A stretch of 64,000 nucleotides of DNA from Streptomyces minutiscleroticus (lineage in GTDB: Bacteria > Actinomycetota > Actinomycetes > Streptomycetales > Streptomycetaceae). Where the stretch lies: the NCBI RefSeq assembly GCF_014650875.1, contig NZ_BMVU01000014.1, positions 62,001 through 126,000 of the forward strand, written 5' to 3'. Under the pieces are notes generated by a model. It searched no databases. It was not told the DNA's origin and was given only the letters and a program-made list of their open reading frames with translations. A program made the position numbers and the translations under genes. Shown in pieces: positions 26,877 to 35,144 of the stretch; the first letter of the stretch is position 1, and every line of letters begins with the position of its first letter.

Positions 26877-26918
26877 TCAGCCGACGCGCTGTCCAAGTAC
26901 GAGAATTCGGGTGCGCAT
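26877..26918 (-). CDS. ilvBNC leader peptide
   Basis: A 13-codon frame, MRTRILVLGQRVG then TGA, with a strong GGGGGGAGGG ribosome site 8 nt before the ATG. The consecutive Ile-Leu-Val-Leu codons (ATT CTC GTA CTT, including codons rare in this genome) are the expected sensor of branched-chain aminoacyl-tRNA levels. Followed by an intrinsic terminator before ilvB. TTGACA (26950-26955) lies upstream, but no convincing -10 is seen. Confidence 0.85.
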   Translation of the reverse strand: MRTRILVLGQRVG

Positions 26919-26951
26919 GGCACAGACCCTCCCCCCGGCACGCACCGACTG

Positions 26952-29900
26952 TCAAGTGGGTGGGACGGGAGTCTCATCATGTGAGCGCAGTGCCGTGCCG
27001 GTCCCGTACCCGGACGGAGCCCCTCCGACGGTGTACGCGGCCGTACTCCCCGTGGCGTACACCCCGCCGCCGAGACCGCCCGCGAACACCGGTTCCCCGC
27101 CTCCGTGGGGCACCGGGTAGCGGCCGGACGCCAGCGCCCGGCGCAGCCGGTACTCGTCCAGCGGTCCGGAGAACGCCATGCCCTGGCCGTGCGTGCAGCC
27201 CATCGCGCGCAGGGCGACGACCTGCTCGGGCAGGTCGACCCCGTCGGCCACGGACTGCAGCCCCAGGTCGATGGCGATGCGCAGCAGCCCGCTGGTGATC
27301 TTGTGCAGCCGGGCGGACTCGACGACGCCCTCGACCAGACCGCGGTCCAGCTTCAGGATGTCGACGGGGAGCCGGCGCAGCGCGGTGATCGCCGCGTACC
27401 CGCTGCCGAAGCCGTCCAGGGCGATACGGACGCCCAGGCGGCGCAGCGCGTTGAGCCGGCGCTCCAGCTCGTCGAGGGAGACCTGGGCGTCGGTTTCGGC
27501 CAGTTCGATGACGAGGGCGCCGGAGGGCAGGCCGTGCCGGGTCAGCAGGGCCTCGATGGAGCCCAGCGGCAGCGAGCGGTCCAGGAGGCGGCGGGCACCC
27601 AGCCGGACGGCCACGGGGACGGCGATGCCGGCGGCGGCCCGCTCGGCGGCCTGGGCCACCGCCTCCTGCAGCATCCAGCGGCCCAGTTCGGCGGTGCGGT
27701 CGCCGTCCTCCCCGGCGCGCAGGAACTCGGCGGGCGTGAACAGCGCCCCCTGGGTGGAGCGCCAGCGGGCCTGCGCGGCGACCCCCGTGACCTTCCCGCT
27801 GTCCAGGGCCACCACGGGCTGGTGCAGTAAGGCGAACTCGCCCTCGTGCAGCGCCGCCCGCAGCCGGGTGGCCAGTTCCGCCTTGCGGACGACGTCCTGC
27901 TGCATCTGCGGGGCGTACAGTTCGACGCGGCCCTTGCCCGCGGCTTTGGCGCGGTACATGGCCAGGTCGGCGTTGCGCAGGAGCTCGCCCGCGCCCAGGC
28001 CCGGCTCGGCGAAGGCGACCCCGATGGACGCGGCCACCCGGACATCGTTGCCGTCGATGGTGTAGGGCTGGGAGAGCGTGATGCGCAGCCGGTCGGCCAG
28101 TTCGAGGATGTGGCCCTCGCGCGCGGCGCGGTCGCGGGTGCCGTCCCCGACGATCAGGGCGGCGAACTCGTCGCCGCCCAGCCGGGAGGCGGTGTCCCCG
28201 TGACGCACGGCGTCCTGCAGCCTGCGGGCGGCCTGGACGAGCAGCTCGTCGCCGGCCTGGTGCCCGATGGTGTCGTTGACGGCCTTGAAGCCGTCCAGGT
28301 CGATGAAGAGCACGGCCGTGCCGTGGTCGGAGGAGCGGCGGCCGGAGAGCGCCTGCCCGACGCGCTGGGTGAACAGGGCGCGGTTGGGCAGGTCGGTGAG
28401 CGGGTCGTGCTCGGCGTTGTGCTGCAACTGGGCCTGCAGGCGCACCCGTTCGGTCACGTCGCGGCTGTTGAGGATCAGGCCGCCGTGGTGGCGGTTGACG
28501 GTCGACTCCACGTTCAGCCAGCCGCCGTCGCCGGAGCGGAAGCGGCACTCGATGCGGGTCGTGGCCTCCTCGGTCTGGCTCGCGGCCAGGAACCGCCGCA
28601 CCTCGTGGACCACGGAGCCGAGGTCCTCGGGATGGATCAGCGAGGCGAGCTCGGAGCCGATCAGCTCCTCGGCGGGCCGGCCGTACACCCCGGCGGCGGC
28701 CGGGCTGACGTACCTCAGGATGCCGTTGGGCGCGGCGATCATGATGACGTCGCTGGAGCCCTGCACCAGGGACCGGAAGTGGTTCTCCTTCTCGGCCAGT
28801 TCCCGGGTGAGCGTGATGTTGTCCAGGAGCATGATGCCCTGGCGCACGACGAGCGCCAGGACGACCGTGCCGCCGGTGATGAGCACCACGCGGTCGACGC
28901 GGTGGCCGTTCAGGACGTTGCAGAGGATGCCCAGCGTGCACACGGCGGCGGCCAGGTAGGGCGTGAGCGCGGCGAGCGAGCCGGTGAGGGGCAGGTCGGC
29001 CGGATACCGGCCGAGGCCTCCCTCCTGCGGATGCTCGGCAGGCACGTGCGCCTGGTGTTCCCGGCGGAGCCTGGGCGGGTGACCGTGGACCACGCGCGCA
29101 CGCCCCTCCTCGTCCGGCCGTCGGTGTCGTCGCCCCACCCAGGGGGCGTAGGCGAGGAGCAGGGATCCGGCGAACCAGCCGGCGTCCAGCAACTGCCCCG
29201 AACTGTATTCGTCGTGCAGCAGCGGTGAGGTGAACAGCGCGTCGCACATCACCGTCAGGGCGAGGGCCGCGATCGCCGTGTTGACGGCGGAGCGGTGCAC
29301 CGAGGACCGTTTGAAGTGCAGGGCGAGCACCATGCTCACCAGCGCGATGTCCAGCAGCGGATAGGCGAGGGACAGCGCGGTGTGCGCGACGCTCGACGCG
29401 GCCGGCCGGGCGGTCCGGGCCAGCGCGAGGCTCCAGGAGATCGTGAGCAGCGAGCCGCCGATCAGCCAGGCGTCCAGGCCGAGGCACGTCCAGCCGGCCT
29501 TCGTCACCGGCCGCTTCGCCAGCACCAGCAGGCCGACGATGGCCGGCGGGGCGAAGCACAGGAAGAACAGGTCCGCGTAGCTCGGCGTCGGCACGGGGCG
29601 GCCGAGCACGACCTCGTACCAGCCCCAGACGAAGTTGCCGAGGGAGGCCATCGCGGAGGAGAGCGCGAAGAGCAGCCACGCGGGGCGGAACCGGCCGCCG
29701 CGGCCGCGCGCGTACAGGAAGCAGGAGACCGCGGCCGTGGCGGCCGCGGCGCTCAGTCCGAAGTCGCCCATGACCAGTGCCAGGCGGGGCGACCCCCAGC
29801 CGACGGCGGCCCCGACGGCGTATCCGCCGCAGACCAGGGCCAGGACGAGCTGCACGCGCAGGTTCGGCGGGCCGGTGGGGAGCGCGCCGCGGGCCGGCGC

Positions 29901-29969
29901 CGTCCCGGACGGACGGCGCTCCCGCAGGCCGCCGTCGAGGACCGTGGTGGAGGACGTCGGTGTGCTCAC
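26952..29969 (-). CDS. cdgF: Membrane PAS-GGDEF-EAL protein, CdgF-like; EAL degenerate; contains a TTA codon
   Basis: Predicted c-di-GMP signalling enzyme, 1,005 residues. About ten hydrophobic segments (38-380), PAS (about 396-510; SDVIMIAAPNGILRYVSPAA), GGDEF (about 517-690) and EAL-like (about 695-950) domains, then a Gly/Tyr-rich tail. GGDEF is intact (GGDEF at 598-602) with an RxxD inhibitory site (589-592). The EAL domain has lost key residues: EAL is AAQ (731-733), DDFGTG is DGFGSG (852-857), and VAEGVE is VADGVD, so phosphodiesterase activity is doubtful. Leu714 is TTA (27828-27830). GTG 29969 is preferred (GGGAGG just upstream); starts at 30182 or 30287 would add a Pro/Ala-rich extension. 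The symbol follows S. coelicolor synteny from memory. Confidence 0.88.
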   Translation of the reverse strand: MSTPTSSTTVLDGGLRERRPSGTAPARGALPTGPPNLRVQLVLALVCGGYAVGAAVGWGSPRLALVMGDFGLSAAAATAAVSCFLYARGRGGRFRPAWLLFALSSAMASLGNFVWGWYEVVLGRPVPTPSYADLFFLCFAPPAIVGLLVLAKRPVTKAGWTCLGLDAWLIGGSLLTISWSLALARTARPAASSVAHTALSLAYPLLDIALVSMVLALHFKRSSVHRSAVNTAIAALALTVMCDALFTSPLLHDEYSSGQLLDAGWFAGSLLLAYAPWVGRRHRRPDEEGRARVVHGHPPRLRREHQAHVPAEHPQEGGLGRYPADLPLTGSLAALTPYLAAAVCTLGILCNVLNGHRVDRVVLITGGTVVLALVVRQGIMLLDNITLTRELAEKENHFRSLVQGSSDVIMIAAPNGILRYVSPAAAGVYGRPAEELIGSELASLIHPEDLGSVVHEVRRFLAASQTEEATTRIECRFRSGDGGWLNVESTVNRHHGGLILNSRDVTERVRLQAQLQHNAEHDPLTDLPNRALFTQRVGQALSGRRSSDHGTAVLFIDLDGFKAVNDTIGHQAGDELLVQAARRLQDAVRHGDTASRLGGDEFAALIVGDGTRDRAAREGHILELADRLRITLSQPYTIDGNDVRVAASIGVAFAEPGLGAGELLRNADLAMYRAKAAGKGRVELYAPQMQQDVVRKAELATRLRAALHEGEFALLHQPVVALDSGKVTGVAAQARWRSTQGALFTPAEFLRAGEDGDRTAELGRWMLQEAVAQAAERAAAGIAVPVAVRLGARRLLDRSLPLGSIEALLTRHGLPSGALVIELAETDAQVSLDELERRLNALRRLGVRIALDGFGSGYAAITALRRLPVDILKLDRGLVEGVVESARLHKITSGLLRIAIDLGLQSVADGVDLPEQVVALRAMGCTHGQGMAFSGPLDEYRLRRALASGRYPVPHGGGEPVFAGGLGGGVYATGSTAAYTVGGAPSGYGTGTALRSHDETPVPPT

Positions 29970-30379
29970 CGCGCCTCCCGGGTCCGGGGTGTCTCCGCGT
30001 CCCGCCGGCCGCGGTGCGCCGGGCGGGGCGCCTCCCCGTGCGGGCGAGGCCGGGGGCCCGGGGGCGTCTGCCTCCTGCGGGCGCCGTGCCTGCGCCGGTG
30101 GTGCTGGGTGTGTCCGCGTCTGCGCGTAGGCCCGCACCAGGGCCGCCTCCGGCGGGCCCGTCGCGTCGGATCGTTCGTCCATAGGCCGTGCATCGTCCGT
30201 CGCCCCCCTCGCAGTCTCATGGTCCGTCCCCGGCGCCGAACGGTGCGCGGCGCTGCCCCTGTCGGGACGATACACCAGTCTCGTCACTCAGGGACATAGC
30301 TTCTCTACGCTGCGTGACGGGCCGCGGCCATGCGCGCACGGTCCGCGGCCGGGGCGCCGCGGACCGTGTCCGAAGCGGA
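29970..30379. other. Intergenic stretch upstream of the CdgF-like gene
   Basis: 410 bp between the chosen CdgF start and the 2-hydroxyacid dehydrogenase stop. The minus frame stays open to 30287 and could be an N-terminal extension of the GGDEF-EAL protein (Pro/Ala/Arg-rich, low complexity). No separate gene is recognised. Confidence 0.4.
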
Positions 30380-31330
30380 CTACGCGCCGGTCGTGAGAAC
30401 CACGTTGGCCAGCGGCTCCCCGCGCGCGAAACGGTTCAGCTGCGCGCCCAGGAGCCGCCGGGCGCGCGGCAGGAACGCGGAGGTGGGGCCGCCGACGTGC
30501 GGGCTGATGAGCACACCCGGCGCCCGCCACAGCGGGTGCTCGCGGGGCAGCGGCTCGGGGTCGGTGACGTCGAGCGCCGCGGTGATGCGGCCGGTCTCCG
30601 CCTCGGCGAGCAGGGCCTTGGTGTCGACGACCGGGCCGCGGGCGACGTTGACCAGCAGCGCGCCGTCCTTCATGCGGGCCAGGAAGTCCGCGCCGGCCAG
30701 GCCCCTCGTCTCCTCCGTGAGGGGCGTGGTCAGCACCACCACGTCGGCCTCGGGCAGCAGCTCCGGCAGGGCGGTGAGCGGGTGCACGGGACCGCGCTCC
30801 GACTCGCGGGCGGAGCGTGCGACGCGAGTGACCCGCGCGACCTCGAAGGGCGTGAGCCGGTCCTCGACGGCGCTGCCGATGGACCCGTAACCGACGATCA
30901 GGACGGTCCGGTCGGCGAGCGCCGGACGGAATCCGGACCGCCACTCGCCGCGGTCCTGGCCTCGGACGAAGTCCGGTATCCCGCGCAGCGAGGCGAGGAT
31001 CAGCGCCAGCGCGAGTTCGGCGGTGCTCGCCTCGTGCACACCGCGCGCGTTGCACAGCCGCACGCCCGGGGGCAGGTGCCGCAGACCGGGCTGCATGTGG
31101 TCGACGCCCGCGGTCAGCGTCTGCACCACCCGCACGGACGTCATCGCGGGCAGCGGACGCAGCACCGTCTCCCCCGGCCTCATGTACGGCACCACGTAGA
31201 AGACGCAGTCGGCGGGGTCGGCGGGGAAGTCCGGACCGCCGTCCCAGAAGCGGTAGCCGAAGCCTTCGGGGAGGCCGGCGAGGGTGTCGGGGTCCTTCGG
31301 GTCGAACGGGAGCCACACGTCGGAAGTCAT
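30380..31330 (-). CDS. D-isomer-specific 2-hydroxyacid dehydrogenase
   Basis: 316 residues. NAD-binding domain VLIVGYGSIGSAVEDRL with the sequence end ARVTRVARS (Arg-rich, pointing to NADP preference, as in glyoxylate/hydroxypyruvate reductases). Active-site set: NVARGPVVDTKALL (Arg), DVTDPEPLPREHPLW (Glu) and ISPHVGGPTSAF (His). Substrate unknown; reduction of glyoxylate, hydroxypyruvate or another small 2-oxo acid is likely. ATG at 31330. Divergent from the aldo/keto reductase across 75 bp. Confidence 0.9.
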   Translation of the reverse strand: MTSDVWLPFDPKDPDTLAGLPEGFGYRFWDGGPDFPADPADCVFYVVPYMRPGETVLRPLPAMTSVRVVQTLTAGVDHMQPGLRHLPPGVRLCNARGVHEASTAELALALILASLRGIPDFVRGQDRGEWRSGFRPALADRTVLIVGYGSIGSAVEDRLTPFEVARVTRVARSARESERGPVHPLTALPELLPEADVVVLTTPLTEETRGLAGADFLARMKDGALLVNVARGPVVDTKALLAEAETGRITAALDVTDPEPLPREHPLWRAPGVLISPHVGGPTSAFLPRARRLLGAQLNRFARGEPLANVVLTTGA

Positions 31331-31405
31331 GGTCAGGAGGCTAGGTCAGGTGCCCCGCGGCGCAGAGGTTAGTTTGGGGTGCCAGGAGAGGGAGGGTACG
31401 GCCAG

Positions 31406-32404
31406 GTGGAGCGCAGGACGATCGGCGCGGCGGCGCTCGAGGTGGGGGCGGTCGGACTCGGGTGCATGCCGATGAGCTGGGCGTACTCGACCTCGCGGCA
31501 GCGGGGGGCCGAGTCGCTGCGGGCCGTGCACGCCGCGCTCGACCGGGGCGTGTCGCTCCTGGACACCGCGGACATGTACGGGCCGTTCACCAACGAGCTG
31601 CTCATAGGGCGGGTGCTGCGGGAGCGTCGCGCCGACGCCTTCGTGTCCACCAAGTGCGGGCTGCTGGTGGGCGAGCAGCACATCGTGGCCAACGGCCGCC
31701 CCGGGTACGTGAAGCGGGCCTGCGACGCCTCCCTGCGGCGGCTGCAGACCGACGTCATAGACCTGTACCAGCTGCACCGCGCGGACCCCGAGGTGCCCGT
31801 GGAGGAGACCTGGGGCGCGATGGCGGAGCTGGTCACGGCCGGGAAGGTGCGGTCGCTGGGGCTGTGCGCGGTGGGCGTGCGCGCCGGGCGGCGTGCCGGA
31901 GGGCGGCAGTACGACGCGACGATCCGTCAGCTGGAGCGGGTGCAGCAGGTCTTCCCCGTGAGCGCGGTGCAGGCGGAGCTGTCGGTGTGGTCGCCGGAGG
32001 CGCTGGAGGCGCTGCTGCCGTGGTGCCGGGCGCGCGGGGTGGGGTTCCTGGCCGCGATGCCGCTCGGCAACGGGTTCCTGACCGGGACGCTGCGGCCCGG
32101 CGAGGGCTTCGAGCCCGACGACCCGCGCGCCCGGCACCCCCGGTTCACCGCCGAGATGATGGCCGCCAACCAGCCGATCGTGGCCGGTCTGCGCCGGGTC
32201 GCGCACCGGCACGGCGAGGGGGTCACGGCGGCCCAGGTGGCGCTGGCGTGGGTCCTCGCGCAGGACCCGCACGTCGTCCCGGTGCCGGGCGCGAAGCAGG
32301 AGCGCTGGGTGGCGGAGAACGCCGGGGCGGCACGGCTGCGGCTGACCCCGCAGGACCTCGCGGAGGTGGCCGCGCTGCCCCCGGCCCTGGGCTCCTGGGA
32401 CTGA
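31406..32404 (+). CDS. Aldo/keto reductase
   Basis: 332 residues, NADPH-dependent (beta/alpha)8 barrel. Catalytic Asp and Tyr in LLDTADMYGPFTNE, Lys in AFVSTKCGLL, His in LYQLHRADPEVP; the C-terminal cofactor loop VPGAKQERWVAENAGAA is present. GTG at 31406 starts VERRTIGAAALEVGAVGLGCM, the normal AKR N-terminus, with GAGGG 9 nt upstream; GTG 31379 would add nine residues. Related to the AKR11/AKR13 type with broad carbonyl substrates; function in the cell unknown. Confidence 0.9.
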   Translation: MERRTIGAAALEVGAVGLGCMPMSWAYSTSRQRGAESLRAVHAALDRGVSLLDTADMYGPFTNELLIGRVLRERRADAFVSTKCGLLVGEQHIVANGRPGYVKRACDASLRRLQTDVIDLYQLHRADPEVPVEETWGAMAELVTAGKVRSLGLCAVGVRAGRRAGGRQYDATIRQLERVQQVFPVSAVQAELSVWSPEALEALLPWCRARGVGFLAAMPLGNGFLTGTLRPGEGFEPDDPRARHPRFTAEMMAANQPIVAGLRRVAHRHGEGVTAAQVALAWVLAQDPHVVPVPGAKQERWVAENAGAARLRLTPQDLAEVAALPPALGSWD

Positions 32405-32531
32405 GCGGACGGCCCCGGGCGGCCCCTCCCGGACCGGGCGCGGCACGCGTCGAAGACCGCGGACCGGGAACCCGGAGAGCGGCTGCGGTGTATGAACGGA
32501 CAGAAGCCGCCGCGTCGAAGGGATCCTGATC

Positions 32532-33695
32532 GTGCAACGTCGAGCTGTGACGGCCGTGCTGGCCGCGGCCGCCCTCCTGCTGACGGCGGGCTGCTCCACC
32601 GGCGACGGGGGCGGGGCGAGCGCCGCCGGTGAACCGTCCGCGACCGGCGGGGGGACCAGGGCGTCCGCGTCGGGGAAGGCCACCGCGACACCTCCGCCGG
32701 CCAAGGGCTCCGTGAAGGTCGTACGGACCGTCACCGAGGGCCTGAAGAGCCCCTGGGGCCTGGCCCCGCTGCCCGACGGCGACCTGCTGGTGTCCTCGCG
32801 CGACGAGGGCACGATCACCCGGGTCGACGGCGACAGCGGCAAGAAGACCGAGGTGGGCTCGGTGCCGGGCGTCTCCGCCTCCGGCGAGGGCGGCCTCCTG
32901 GGCATCGCGCTCTCCCCCTCGTACGCCACCGACCGCATGGTGTACGCGTACTTCACCACCGCGTCCGACAACCGCGTCGCGCGCATGGCGTACGACGAGA
33001 AGAAGCCCTCGGGCGAGCAGCTCGGCGCGCCCGACACGGTCTTCAAGGGCATCCCCAAGGGCGTGATCCACAACGGCGGGCGGATCGCGTTCGGCCCGGA
33101 CGGGATGCTGTACGCGGGCACGGGCGAGAGCGGCGACCGGGGGCTGGCCCAGGACAAGGACTCCCTGGGCGGCAAGATCCTGCGGCTCACCCCGGACGGC
33201 GAGCCCGCCCCGGGCAACCCCTTCGCCGACTCCCCCGTGTACTCCTACGGGCACCGCAACGTGCAGGGGCTGGCCTGGGACGGCGAGCAGCGGCTGTTCG
33301 CCTCGGAGTTCGGCCAGGACACCTGGGACGAGCTGAACCACGTCAAGCCCGGCGACAACTACGGCTGGCCGGAGGCCGAGGGCAAGGAGGGCGGCTCGCA
33401 GTTCCACCGGCCGCTGGCCCAGTGGCGCACGTCCGAGGCCTCCCCCAGCGGCCTCGCGTACGCGGAGGGCTCGCTCTGGATGGCGGGCCTGCGCGGCGAG
33501 CGGCTGTGGCGGATCCCGCTGGACGGCACGAAGGCGTCGGCGGACCCGCAGGCGTTCCTGGAGGGGAGGTACGGGCGGCTGCGCACGGTGGCCGCCGCGG
33601 GCGGCGACAGGCTGTGGCTGGTCACGAGCGAGACGGACGGCCGCGGCGAGCCGGGCGCCGGGGACGACCGGATCCTGGAACTGAAGGTCGGCTAG
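32532..33695 (+). CDS. PQQ-type soluble glucose/sorbosone dehydrogenase lipoprotein
   Basis: 387 residues. Lipoprotein signal peptide (LLLTAGC, Cys21), then a six-bladed propeller of the aldose sugar dehydrogenase (YliI/Asd) family: LKSPWGLAPLPDGDLLVSSRD, GEGGLLGIALSP (His/Gly region), IHNGGRIAFGPDGMLYAGTGE, YSYGHRNVQGLAWD and EFGQDTWDELNHVKPGDNYGWPE. It would oxidise aldose sugars outside the cell if PQQ is available, which many actinomycetes do not make, so the real cofactor or role is open. GTG start with AAGGG upstream. Its TAG stop is the first terminal base triplet of a MITE-like element. Confidence 0.88.
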   Translation: MQRRAVTAVLAAAALLLTAGCSTGDGGGASAAGEPSATGGGTRASASGKATATPPPAKGSVKVVRTVTEGLKSPWGLAPLPDGDLLVSSRDEGTITRVDGDSGKKTEVGSVPGVSASGEGGLLGIALSPSYATDRMVYAYFTTASDNRVARMAYDEKKPSGEQLGAPDTVFKGIPKGVIHNGGRIAFGPDGMLYAGTGESGDRGLAQDKDSLGGKILRLTPDGEPAPGNPFADSPVYSYGHRNVQGLAWDGEQRLFASEFGQDTWDELNHVKPGDNYGWPEAEGKEGGSQFHRPLAQWRTSEASPSGLAYAEGSLWMAGLRGERLWRIPLDGTKASADPQAFLEGRYGRLRTVAAAGGDRLWLVTSETDGRGEPGAGDDRILELKVG

Positions 33696-33888
33696 CGCCG
33701 TGACCGGAAAGGTCCGCCGTGGGCTCGCGGCGTCCGGTGCGGTGCATCGCAAGGCGGAGGACCACCCTCGTACCGGACGCACCCGGGTGGCTCCGACAAC
33801 GCGGCGTGGGGGTCCCCTGCTCGAAGAGCCAGGGGGAGTGCCGTGCCGGGCGTCGTGAGCCGGTGAACCCTTCCGGTCACGGCACTAG
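33692..33888. mobile_element. MITE-like element with 22-bp terminal inverted repeats
   Basis: A 197-bp segment bounded by CTAG on both sides. The left end TAGCGCCGTGACCGGAAAGG (33693-33712) is matched in inverted orientation by the right end near 33868-33887 (about 20 of 22 positions). An internal hairpin with the CCCCTGCTCGAAGAGC sequence lies at about 33808-33836; this motif recurs in non-coding repeats of many Streptomyces genomes, from memory. There is no room for a transposase, so it would move only in trans. The left terminus supplies the stop codon of the sugar dehydrogenase gene. Confidence 0.75.
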
Positions 33889-33911
33889 GGCCTGTGGGCC
33901 GGCCTCCGGGC

Positions 33912-34211
33912 CTACGGAGTCGGCTTCCGGCCGGGGCCGGTTCCTTCGGCCCCCGGCCGGGGGGCCGCCGTGTCGGCCTCCGGCAGGGGGCCGTTCCCCT
34001 CCGTCCCCGGTCGCGGGTCCGCGGGCGCGTCCTCGGGCGCGGGTCCCGGCTGTACCGGGAGGCGTACGACGACCTTGCCCGAGGACAGGTCTATCGGGCC
34101 CCGGCCGGGGTCGCCGTCGTTCAGGTCCACGCGGGTCAGCTCCAGGCGCCTGCGCTCGTCGTTCGTGTGCTTGCGTCCCGGTGCGAACAGCTCCTCGAAC
34201 ATGTTGAACAC
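33912..34211 (-). CDS. Small DUF6191-type protein
   Basis: 99 residues beginning MFNMFEELFAPGRKHTNDER, then LELTRVDLNDGDPGRGPIDLSSGKVVVR, a pattern I recognise as a small actinobacterial family of unknown function. The second half is a Pro/Gly/Glu-rich disordered tail. No signal peptide or membrane span. ATG at 34211. It stands alone between the MITE-like element and a strong terminator hairpin. Confidence 0.75.
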   Translation of the reverse strand: MFNMFEELFAPGRKHTNDERRRLELTRVDLNDGDPGRGPIDLSSGKVVVRLPVQPGPAPEDAPADPRPGTEGNGPLPEADTAAPRPGAEGTGPGRKPTP

Positions 34212-34257
34212 GGCGCCTCCCTCGGCCCGGAGTTCCCTCCAGCGTACGGCGGCCCGT

Positions 34258-34299
34258 ACGGAAGAGGCCCCGGGCGGATCCGCCCGGGGCCTCTTCCGT
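34258..34299 (-). terminator. Terminator, 42-nt perfect palindrome
   Basis: 21-bp perfect arms (34258-34278 and 34279-34299; left arm begins ACGGAAGAGGCCCC), 11 bp past the stop of the membrane protein gene read on the minus strand. Confidence 0.85.
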
Positions 34300-34309
34300 G
34301 CACGGTGCC

Positions 34310-34930
34310 TCAGCCGGTGGAGGGCAGGCCGAGCAGGACGTCGGTGTACTTGAGGACCGAGAGCAGCAGGCCCACGACGCCGAGCACGACGCCCGCCCAG
34401 GCGACCGACTTGATCCAGGTCGGCTGCGGCGCGCCGGGGACCCCGAACGCGGGCCGGGCCAGCACGAACACGCCGACGATCAGCGCGGCGAGGGCGAACA
34501 GGCCGCCGACGAGGGCGGTGGCCTGCCAGGCGTCGCCGTAGACCTCCTGGACCTGCTTGGCGACGCTCGCCGACGACGAGGTCTCCAGCTGGCCGATCAG
34601 GGTCTCGCGGGCGGCGGCCACGGTCCCGACCCAGCTGCCGGTGAGGGAGACGACGCCCAGCCCGGCGGAGACGACGGCGCCCGCGCCCTGACCGGCCCCG
34701 GGCGTCTTCGCGGCCCCCGCGGTCTCCTCGGCGTGCTCGTCGCCGTCCTGCGCCACGGCCTCGGGGGCCGCGGCCCCGGTCACGGCCGCGTCCTGCGCCT
34801 CGGCCTCGGGCTGGGTGCCGGCTCCGGTGCCGGCCGGCTCCTCGGACTTGCTAGGTTCCACGGTTTCCTCGTCGCTCTTCGCCTCGGTGCCGGTGTCGGC
34901 ACCGGCCTCGTCGTCTGTCTTGGTTCCCAT
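34310..34930 (-). CDS. Integral membrane protein with acidic N-terminal domain
   Basis: 206 residues, function not recognised. Residues 1-85 are Glu/Asp/Ala-rich and probably disordered; hydrophobic segments lie at about 88-105, 137-162 (ATALVGGLFALAALIVGVFVL) and 175-195 (VAWAGVVLGVVGLLLSVL). ATG at 34930 (MGTKTDDEAG) is chosen over the GTG nine bases upstream; neither has a strong ribosome site. Single-gene unit closed by a palindromic terminator. Confidence 0.7.
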   Translation of the reverse strand: MGTKTDDEAGADTGTEAKSDEETVEPSKSEEPAGTGAGTQPEAEAQDAAVTGAAAPEAVAQDGDEHAEETAGAAKTPGAGQGAGAVVSAGLGVVSLTGSWVGTVAAARETLIGQLETSSSASVAKQVQEVYGDAWQATALVGGLFALAALIVGVFVLARPAFGVPGAPQPTWIKSVAWAGVVLGVVGLLLSVLKYTDVLLGLPSTG

Positions 34931-35144
34931 GGTCCGCACCGTACGGACGGAGTCTGAGAGGTCCCTTAACGCCCGCCGCCCCGCGGCCGCTGCCGCCGGA
35001 CGCCGTCGTCCGCCACCGGGTCCGGGGGATCGCGCGCGTACGTGCGGCCCGCCGTTCCGGTGCGAGCACCGACCATACTTCCATGTCGTGCCGTACGCCC
35101 CGGTAAGGGCGGCTCTCCCGTGCGGACGCGCGAATCTCCCGGCG

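Noticed and set aside
33692..33888. A complete insertion sequence
   Set aside because: Under 200 bp with no transposase frame; only a MITE-like element is supported.
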